The position numbers were made by a program, and so were the translations under genes. DNA of 11,462 nucleotides from Spirochaetales bacterium (lineage in GTDB: Bacteria > Desulfobacterota_D > UBA1144): the NCBI GenBank assembly GCA_002730475.1, contig PCAG01000002.1, forward strand, positions 1 to 11,462, in the 5' to 3' direction. The notes under the pieces were generated by a model. It was not told the origin of the DNA and did not search any database. It saw nothing but the letters and a program-made list of their open reading frames with translations. This document shows, one piece after another, positions 1 through 5,260 of the stretch (position 1 is its first letter; the number at the start of each line of letters is the position of its first letter).

Positions 1-481
1 GCCGCCCCTCGAAGTCTTCGCAAATAGGGGGGTTTTCTCCTTGCCGAACCCTGTCGATAATATCATCCATTGGATAAATCTGACCGCACTGTAAACATGA
101 GGCCCTCCTGATAGATCCATGTAGTTCGTGAACAATGGAGCTCCCGGCTTCCAAATGGAGCCCATCAACATTTTGAGTTACAACGCCTTTTATTAGATCC
201 TCTTTTTCTAGCTTTGCCAAAAGAGTGTGGGCCTCATTGGGCCTTGCAGATGCTCTAATTGGGTACATTTCAAGAGCATAGTTGTAGTACTGGGTTGGAT
301 CCCTTAAAAACCCTGGTATTGACACTATAGAGGAATCGTATTTGTCCCACAGCCCAGACCCCGGAGTTCGATAGTCAGGTATCCCCGAATCAGTACTAAT
401 GCCAGCGCCAGAAAAAGCAATAGCATTTTTGTGACGCAGAAGCATGTCGGCAAGTTGTTTAACTTGTTGCTCTAAACTCAT
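1..481 (-). CDS. Sir2-family NAD-dependent protein deacylase (sirtuin), 3' end cut by window edge
   Basis: The ATG is at 481-479; 160 residues are visible before the gene leaves the window, so the C-terminal third or so is missing. Sirtuins remove acyl groups from lysines, consuming NAD+ and producing nicotinamide and O-acyl-ADP-ribose. Seen in order: the NAD-binding motif GAGISTDSGIPDYR (residues 25-38), TQNVDGLH (102-109), the catalytic His in ELHG (H121), the first zinc pair in CLQCG (C129, C132), and C154 as probable start of the second zinc pair. DSGIPDYR together with QNVDGLH leans to the class II/III side, but a subclass cannot be fixed from a partial protein. No Shine-Dalgarno sequence lies in the 10 bases before the ATG, and an in-frame stop closes the frame upstream. 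A strong hairpin sits directly upstream. It follows the nitroreductase by 51 bases. The family call is near certain; the substrate is unknown. Confidence 0.93.
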   Translation of the reverse strand, partial: MSLEQQVKQLADMLLRHKNAIAFSGAGISTDSGIPDYRTPGSGLWDKYDSSIVSIPGFLRDPTQYYNYALEMYPIRASARPNEAHTLLAKLEKEDLIKGVVTQNVDGLHLEAGSSIVHELHGSIRRASCLQCGQIYPMDDIIDRVRQGENPPICEDFEGR

Positions 482-491
482 TTGGAAACAC

Positions 492-521
492 TTGGGAGGG
501 CTTTAAGAAAAACCCTCCCAA
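492..521 (-). terminator. GC-rich hairpin between nitroreductase and sirtuin genes
   Basis: A perfect 9-bp stem, TTGGGAGGG paired with CCCTCCCAA, closes a 12-base loop. It lies 11 bases past the nitroreductase stop and 10 bases before the sirtuin ATG. On the transcribed (minus) strand the U-rich stretch lies before the stem and in the loop, while only GUGUUUCC follows it. It is therefore an imperfect intrinsic terminator at best. It could act as a partial terminator or attenuator, or as a structure controlling translation of the sirtuin. The stem is seen; the role is inferred. Confidence 0.45.
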
Positions 522-532
522 AAAGAAAAACT

Positions 533-1348
533 TTAACCGTTTTCGTCAGTTCTTGTTGGTAGCCCCATTAATTCAGAAGCCTCATTGATATCTTTCAGTC
601 TTTCTGCTGAAAGAGTAGATTCTGGCCTTAAAACACCAAGCTTTGTTAGCTCAGCGTTTGTTGCGGCATCTTCGTTAGCTGGTGTACCAAACTTTTCTGC
701 GTAGACAATATCCCCGTAAGTTCGTCTTGGTCTCATTCCCATAGACTCAACAGTTTCTGCAGGATAGCCAAGAGCCATCGCCCATACAAATTGTGCAGTT
801 TCTGGGAAGCCTAAAAGCTCACCAATCTTAGGTGGAACCCCCGCGTAAGCACAACAGCCTAACCCAAGAGCTGTGGCCATCAGCTGAGCTGACGCCATTG
901 CCATACCAGTTTCACAACTAAGCAAATAGCTGACAACTGGTTCAGGAAATGTTGTAAGCCTTGGTAGTGTTGAATTTTCTATGTTGTCCAAACTCCAACC
1001 ATGGCTTGGATTGATGCCGCCAACTTTAAAAAGTCTTGGGAGCATCTCTGGAAGACCGTCGTACCACCATTTTCTGTCCAAAGCAAAAACTAGACTTACC
1101 GGCGCCATTTTAGCCATAGGGATGTTAAAATTGGACACTATTTGAGTAAAAGCATCCTTCGTCTCTTGCTTCTTAACAATAGTAATTGTTACAGCATTGG
1201 CGTTTCCCATATGTGAAGCAGTTCTGGCGGCCTGACAAATAGCCTGTATTTTTTCGTCTTCTACAGGTTTATTGGGGTCATAAAACCTACATGAACGTCT
1301 TGAACCTAGAACGTCCATAAAATCTCTTCCTTGATAATCTAAACCCAT
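533..1348 (-). CDS. Nitroreductase-family FMN oxidoreductase
   Basis: A 271-residue protein of the nitroreductase fold, whose members use FMN and NAD(P)H for two-electron reductions of nitro groups, quinones, enones or similar acceptors, usually as cytosolic dimers. The FMN-phosphate motif RRSCRFYDP is at residues 17-25. The late core motifs are GLGCCAYAG (162-170) and ALGYPAE (192-198). Residues 92-140 form an insertion rich in Trp, Pro and His, which is longer than in small nitroreductases (about 200 residues) and may build the substrate pocket or lid. The start is well supported by AAGGAGG (1355-1361) at ideal spacing. It has its own candidate promoter and is followed by a hairpin, so it is probably transcribed alone or with the sirtuin. 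The physiological substrate is not deducible; its position next to thiolase/DUF35 genes hints at an acyl-CoA or aromatic intermediate, which is only inference. Confidence 0.88.
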   Translation of the reverse strand: MGLDYQGRDFMDVLGSRRSCRFYDPNKPVEDEKIQAICQAARTASHMGNANAVTITIVKKQETKDAFTQIVSNFNIPMAKMAPVSLVFALDRKWWYDGLPEMLPRLFKVGGINPSHGWSLDNIENSTLPRLTTFPEPVVSYLLSCETGMAMASAQLMATALGLGCCAYAGVPPKIGELLGFPETAQFVWAMALGYPAETVESMGMRPRRTYGDIVYAEKFGTPANEDAATNAELTKLGVLRPESTLSAERLKDINEASELMGLPTRTDENG

Positions 1349-1400
1349 CTTATACCTCCTTATGCAATTAATATTCTAGAAAAGAAAAACTTTCTACTCT

Positions 1401-1429
1401 ATAGTACAGAATTTAGCATTTTTTTGCAA
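1401..1429 (-). promoter_or_regulatory. Candidate sigma-70 promoter for the nitroreductase gene
   Basis: On the minus strand, TTGCAA (1429-1424) is separated by 17 bases from TACTAT (1406-1401), each matching the consensus at 4 of 6 positions. This predicts a transcript start near 1394 and a leader of about 45 bases that contains the strong AAGGAGG ribosome binding site. Position and spacing are good and the match is moderate. Confidence 0.45.
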
Positions 1430-1464
1430 TAACTTTAATAGTTTGGTGCATCTCGCAAAATAAA

Positions 1465-1527
1465 CCTAAAATTGTTTCTCTAAAGAATCATGCAAGCAAT
1501 CTGAAGCCCTAATTGTTTCTGCTAAAG
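1465..1527. repeat. Pair of 21-bp imperfect direct repeats in the intergenic region
   Basis: Two copies, at 1465-1485 and 1507-1527, share AATTGTTTCT followed by CTAAAG (one extra G between them in the second copy). The copies are offset by 41-42 bases, close to four turns of the helix. They lie upstream of the candidate nitroreductase promoter, the nearer copy about 36 bases from the -35 element, where paired activator or repressor sites would be expected. The rest of the 273-base gap (1349-1621) shows no convincing gene or terminator. The repeats are seen; a regulatory role is inferred. Confidence 0.4.
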
Positions 1528-1621
1528 CTTTAAATAGGCGCTAGAAACCAGTCGGTACAACCGCAATGTCGCTTTTGTCAGGATGGTTAATTGTGAGAAC
1601 GGGGCAAAATTCTTAGTTGTA

Positions 1622-2032
1622 TTATTTAATGGCTCTGAATTTATAAGAATAGATGTCACTGCCGTCTTTTGCCTTTCTAACAATTCCTACTATCGTCTCA
1701 ACTTCCATTTCTAGTTTTAAATCATTTTCTAGGTCATCGGCCTCTATCTGAGCCATGACTCGTACTTCCTGCTCGGGAAAATCAATAAGGCCTAAGCCAA
1801 AAGGCACTGGAAAATCTGGAAGGCTTCTTCGTACGATAGTAAAAGAATGTAAAACTCCTCTTCTTGGAAGAAGTGTCTGTTCAACATCATCTTTGAAGCT
1901 GACTGGATCGGCTAAGTACGGAGGGAAGGTCCAGTTCCCGGATGATTTAGACCTACCTGCCACTAGCCTTGGTTCAGGATCTTCGGTAAAAAAATCTGGA
2001 TGTAGAACTTTTCTCTCTTCAGATTCGCTCAT
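1622..2032 (-). CDS. DUF35/ChsH2-like OB-fold protein, thiolase partner, lacking zinc ribbon cysteines
   Basis: A 136-residue protein matching DUF35-family partners of thiolases and thiolase-like enzymes, which have an N-terminal rubredoxin-like zinc ribbon and a C-terminal OB fold that binds or channels acyl-CoA between subunits. Recognition rests on the family-like run GRSKSSGNWTFPP (26-38), where the usual pattern is CxxCG..FPP, then RGVLHSFTIVRR (58-69) opening the OB fold, and VPFGLGLIDF (76-85). The protein contains no cysteine at all: the first CxxC pair reads SKSS and the second CPxC region reads DPVS, so the zinc site is gone while the fold motifs remain. It starts 26 bases after the thiolase stop behind AGGAG (8-base spacing), so the two are probably co-transcribed and form a complex. 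It most likely is a structural or CoA-binding subunit of that thiolase. A degenerate but functional member is more likely than a pseudogene because the frame is intact. Confidence 0.8.
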   Translation of the reverse strand: MSESEERKVLHPDFFTEDPEPRLVAGRSKSSGNWTFPPYLADPVSFKDDVEQTLLPRRGVLHSFTIVRRSLPDFPVPFGLGLIDFPEQEVRVMAQIEADDLENDLKLEMEVETIVGIVRKAKDGSDIYSYKFRAIK

Positions 2033-2058
2033 AACAATCTCCTAGTGTGAATATAATT

Positions 2059-3225
2059 TTATTTACCCAATATGCTTACGACGCAAGTAATTCCGTCCAT
2101 AGCAGGCTGGGCACCTCCCATGGTCTCGATTAGCCCAACTTTAGGGTCAGGCACTTGGTACCCCGTTGCCTCTCCCCTGAGCTGATTAACTATTTCAACC
2201 GTTTGCAAAATCCCAGTTGCTCCAACAGGGTGTCCTCTAGACAAAAGCCCTCCACTTGGGTTAACTGCAATATCACCATCGTAATTAGATTTTTCTTCTT
2301 CTATAAGTTTTGACCCTTCACCTTTGCTAACAAAACCTAATGCTTCTGCGACTATAATCTCGGCAATCGCAAAGGCGTCATGTATTTCTGCAATGTCCAT
2401 ATCTTCAGGCCCAAGACCAGCTTGTTCATAGGCCATAGCCGAAGTTCTTTGCACGTTTTCCGAAGGGTCACACGTTAAACCGGTGGCTGACGAATAACCT
2501 CCTGATTGAGCAGCAATTCCAAGGACCTTGATGGGCATTCTGTTTTTGTCTCGTTTAATTTTCTTTAGCATATCACCAGAGACTAAAACAGCAGCCGCCG
2601 AAGAGTCTCCCACGGGGCAACACATGCTTCGTGTTAAAGGGTCAGCTATCATAGGATCGCCCATTACCGCCTCAACTGTGGTTTCTTTTCTAAATTGTGC
2701 TATGGGATTTCGAGAGGCATGTTTTCTACTTTTTACAACCACCTTTGCTAAAGTCTCGGCCGAAATTCCATACTCGTCCATATATCTTTTTGCCCTCATT
2801 GCATACAACCCTGGCATGCTCATCCCTAAAGCCACTTCAATGTCGTCTTCTTCTAGTGGTAAGGGTCCCCCCGACATAATCTTGCTTAAATTCTCCACGC
2901 CCCAGGCTAAAGCAAGGTCGTTTTGTCCGTAAGCTATAGTTCTCCAGGCTTCCCAAAACGATAAAGTTCCACTTCCACAGGCTCCTTCAATGTTAATAAC
3001 TGGCTGACCAACCAGGCCAAGGTCTTTCAACGTTCTTTGTCCTACCCCCATGCCCTGATAAACGTGGCCACAGAATCCTATTTCAATATCTCTTGGATAT
3101 ATCCCAGCATCTGTGATTGCCGCCCATATCGCTTCTCTTCCGAGAACATGGGCTGGTTTTGCAGGGAACTTGCCACACGGGTGTTGTCCTACTCCGATAA
3201 TATAAACATCTCTTAAATCAGCCAT
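2059..3225 (-). CDS. Thiolase (SCP2/acetyl-CoA acetyltransferase-like)
   Basis: A thiolase-superfamily enzyme of about 388 residues, close to the usual length. It would catalyse CoA-dependent cleavage of a 3-ketoacyl-CoA, or the reverse Claisen condensation. Numbering from the upstream ATG at 3231, the nucleophilic Cys is C85 in NIEGACGSG, then the HDAF motif (H284) and GGLLSRGHPVGATG with H334. HDAF instead of NEAF is typical of the SCP2-thiolase group. The retained C85 argues against Ltp-type retro-aldolases, which also pair with DUF35 proteins but lack it. The HGG-type C-terminal loop is replaced by ETMGGAQ, and C383 is a candidate for the second cysteine. The ATG at 3225 is preferred: AAAGGGGG lies 8 bases before it but only 2 bases before the in-frame ATG at 3231. 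It leads a two-gene unit with the DUF35 partner and has its own promoter. Chain-length specificity is unknown. Confidence 0.9.
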   Translation of the reverse strand: MADLRDVYIIGVGQHPCGKFPAKPAHVLGREAIWAAITDAGIYPRDIEIGFCGHVYQGMGVGQRTLKDLGLVGQPVINIEGACGSGTLSFWEAWRTIAYGQNDLALAWGVENLSKIMSGGPLPLEEDDIEVALGMSMPGLYAMRAKRYMDEYGISAETLAKVVVKSRKHASRNPIAQFRKETTVEAVMGDPMIADPLTRSMCCPVGDSSAAAVLVSGDMLKKIKRDKNRMPIKVLGIAAQSGGYSSATGLTCDPSENVQRTSAMAYEQAGLGPEDMDIAEIHDAFAIAEIIVAEALGFVSKGEGSKLIEEEKSNYDGDIAVNPSGGLLSRGHPVGATGILQTVEIVNQLRGEATGYQVPDPKVGLIETMGGAQPAMDGITCVVSILGK

Positions 3226-3233
3226 TTTCATCG

Positions 3234-3241
3234 CCCCCTTT
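3234..3241 (-). promoter_or_regulatory. Ribosome binding site deciding the thiolase start
   Basis: AAAGGGGG on the minus strand ends 8 bases before the ATG at 3225-3223, and only 2 bases before the upstream in-frame ATG at 3231-3229. Normal spacing therefore favours the downstream start, which shortens the protein by two residues (beginning MADLRD). Confidence 0.6.
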
Positions 3242-3252
3242 ACGTATTAGTT

Positions 3253-3280
3253 ATAATAAAGCCAGAAGAAAAATTGTAAA
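3253..3280 (-). promoter_or_regulatory. Candidate sigma-70 promoter for thiolase-DUF35 genes
   Basis: On the minus strand, TTTACA (3280-3275) and TATTAT (3258-3253) are separated by 16 bases, each matching consensus at 5 of 6 positions. The element sits in the 80-base AT-rich gap after pabC and predicts a start near 3246, giving a very short leader that begins just before the ribosome binding site. A TATAAC starting 3 bases further downstream is an alternative -10. No clear terminator for the upstream operon is visible in the gap, so read-through is possible. Confidence 0.55.
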
Positions 3281-3311
3281 TTGAAAAACTTAAAAAGGCA
3301 AACAACCCTCT

Positions 3312-4127
3312 CTAGTCCCAACCAAGTGCCTCATTTAATGCATTTTTGATAACAGGGAAAATTTTCTGTGTTCTGGTAGGCCTAATTAGGTTGTCGACAT
3401 TGACAACCTCGATGATACCTTTTGCCGCATTTGTAATAAATATAGCCTCGGGGAATAGAATGGACCCAAGCTCATAATCCCCCTCCACTATCTTTATTCC
3501 TTTTTTATTACATGTTTCAATTACCAGGCCTCTTGTTATTCCCGGAAGTATTTCGCAAGACAAAGACGGGGTAAATATACTTGAGCCTTTTATCCAAAAT
3601 ATATTTCCCGAGGTAGTTTCCAAGACTAAGTCCTTATGGTCAAGAAACAGGGCATCGTCAAAGCCTTTTTCTATTGCTTTTTTCCTCTCAATTATAGAGC
3701 TAAGATAATTGGTTGTTTTGTGTTTGGCTAAAACATGGGAGTTGCTTTTTCTTGTTTGTGCTATAGTTAATGAAATTTCATCATTATTTGAGTCGTTTTC
3801 TTTTATTGAAACCACGACCACGACTCCATCTGATTTCCCAAAATAAAATCCCTCGCCCGAGCTCAGCAAAACGACTTTCACCGTTAAGTCCTTAATCTTG
3901 TGTTGTTTGACAAAGTTTTCGATTAAGCTTTGTATGTGCGCATCTCCCGGATATTCAAGGGAAAGGAAGCTCGCTGAATGCCGGAGACGTTCAAGGTGTT
4001 TATCAAAAAAAACTGGTAATTTGTTTTTGTATCTAAAAGTTTCAAACACACCTTCGCCAAACAGCACGGACCTGTTTATATTGGCTACGCCTACCGGTTC
4101 TTGGTCAAAATAAATCGATTCTTTCAT
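3312..4127 (-). CDS. pabC: 4-amino-4-deoxychorismate lyase (class IV PLP aminotransferase fold)
   Basis: A 271-residue fold-type IV PLP enzyme, predicted to convert aminodeoxychorismate to 4-aminobenzoate and pyruvate for folate synthesis. Motifs: FGEGVFETFR (23-32) near the N-terminus, the PLP-binding lysine K137 in HKTTNYL, the cofactor-binding ETTSGNIF (170-177), and LPGITR (194-199). D-amino acid and branched-chain aminotransferases share this fold; the choice of PabC rests mainly on the HKTTNYL context, the length and the four-base ATGA overlap with pabB immediately upstream, which implies translational coupling. It is the last gene of the long operon; an 80-base gap with a new promoter follows. 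The fold is certain and the specific activity is likely. Confidence 0.85.
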   Translation of the reverse strand: MKESIYFDQEPVGVANINRSVLFGEGVFETFRYKNKLPVFFDKHLERLRHSASFLSLEYPGDAHIQSLIENFVKQHKIKDLTVKVVLLSSGEGFYFGKSDGVVVVVSIKENDSNNDEISLTIAQTRKSNSHVLAKHKTTNYLSSIIERKKAIEKGFDDALFLDHKDLVLETTSGNIFWIKGSSIFTPSLSCEILPGITRGLVIETCNKKGIKIVEGDYELGSILFPEAIFITNAAKGIIEVVNVDNLIRPTRTQKIFPVIKNALNEALGWD

Positions 4128-5260
4128 TGTTTTTGTAACGCTGTTTTAAATGCCCTCGCTTTTAGTATAGTCTCGGAATTTTCCTTCTTTGGAACGGAAT
4201 CCCAAACAATTCCTGCGCCAGCAAAGAACTTTGAATTCTTTTTCTCAATTTTAGAAATCCTTATGCCTACAGAAAAACAGAAATCACCATTGGGCTCAAA
4301 AATTCCAATGGCCCCACAATACGGTCCTCTGTAATGTTTTTCTATTTTTTTAATAATCTCAAGCGCCCTAGACTTTGGAGCCCCGGTTACCGACCCTGGA
4401 GGCATAACAGATGTAAAGATTTTTTCATTGCCAATAGAGCTTTTCAGGGTTCCTTCTATTTCTGATTCTAGTTGATACAGGGTTGAATATCTTTTTTTTC
4501 TGAATAATTTTTTTGATACCACAGACCCGGTCTTACAAATCCTTGATAAGTCGTTCCTCATTAAATCTACTATCATTAAATTTTCCGCGAGCTCTTTTTT
4601 GTCATAGTTAATTTTTCCTCCATCCTTAAGGGTGGAAGAGGAGGTTCCTTTTATGGGCTTCGTTCTTATTTTGTTTGAGAATTTTTCCATAAAGAGCTCC
4701 ATCGATCCGCTTATTATCGTATGATCTGGAAACTCTAGATAGGAGGCGTAGTCTACTGGTTGTTGGGAATAATATTTTGTAAATAGCCTATAAGGGTTGT
4801 TGGGCGTATTAAAGCTGAATTCTCGAGTTAGATTTATTTGATAAATGTCTCCTTCTTCGATGTATTTCCTGGCCTTAACGACCCCACTTAGGAATTTTTC
4901 GTCAGACTGAATTTTATCCAATGTGGCTCGCTTATTTAAAGCGCCTGGGTTAGAAATTTTCTTTCCCAGTGTTTTTTTGTCGTAAATATTAAAAATAGCT
5001 TTATAGTGGGGTTTTTTAATTTTTGTTTCTAAGAATTCAAAAGAGAAATATCCACACAAATAATGGCCCTTTTTTAGAATATCGTCCAGTGCTTTTACGA
5101 AAGATTTTTTTTTGATTAATCTTTTCTTGTTTTTATAGAAAAGTTCTATCCCATCTTCGTTTTCATAGATGCACCCAATAGGATTAGAAAATTTTATGTC
5201 AAATCTTTTGGTCTTTTTAAGTTTCCAACTTGCGTTTCTAGACTTCAGATGTGTTGTCAT
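4124..5260 (-). CDS. pabB: Aminodeoxychorismate synthase component I
   Basis: A chorismate-binding enzyme that turns chorismate plus ammonia into 4-amino-4-deoxychorismate. Read from the ATG at 5260 it has 378 residues, shorter than E. coli PabB (about 450) mainly at the N-terminus. Motifs: EEGDIYQINLTREF (135-148), PIKGT (202-206) whose K204 is the lysine that marks PabB rather than TrpE (PIAGT), ENLMIVDLMRND (226-237), PPGSVTGAPK (287-296) and AGAGIV (347-352). The common SxSPExF motif reads SGSMELF (184-190). There is no fused glutaminase domain and no pabA gene here, so the glutaminase must be encoded elsewhere. The longer frame to 5326 lacks a plausible Shine-Dalgarno and overlaps the Fe-S gene by 89 bases; the ATG at 5260 follows AGGA and overlaps it by only 23. 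About 15% of residues are lysine, with A9 and A8 runs in the coding strand. Confidence 0.88.
   Translation of the reverse strand: MTTHLKSRNASWKLKKTKRFDIKFSNPIGCIYENEDGIELFYKNKKRLIKKKSFVKALDDILKKGHYLCGYFSFEFLETKIKKPHYKAIFNIYDKKTLGKKISNPGALNKRATLDKIQSDEKFLSGVVKARKYIEEGDIYQINLTREFSFNTPNNPYRLFTKYYSQQPVDYASYLEFPDHTIISGSMELFMEKFSNKIRTKPIKGTSSSTLKDGGKINYDKKELAENLMIVDLMRNDLSRICKTGSVVSKKLFRKKRYSTLYQLESEIEGTLKSSIGNEKIFTSVMPPGSVTGAPKSRALEIIKKIEKHYRGPYCGAIGIFEPNGDFCFSVGIRISKIEKKNSKFFAGAGIVWDSVPKKENSETILKARAFKTALQKQ

Noticed and set aside
1589..1601. AATTGTGAG, resembling half of a lac operator
   Set aside because: Only one 9-base half-site matches, there is no symmetric partner, and no LacI-family gene is in the window.
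1755..2932. Open frames on the plus strand opposite the DUF35 and thiolase genes
   Set aside because: Their translations are low-complexity with no family motifs, and the opposing minus-strand genes are well supported.
2059..3225. Ltp-type retro-aldolase (steroid degradation) for the thiolase gene
   Set aside because: The catalytic cysteine in GACGSG and both histidine motifs are present, which favours a true thiolase.
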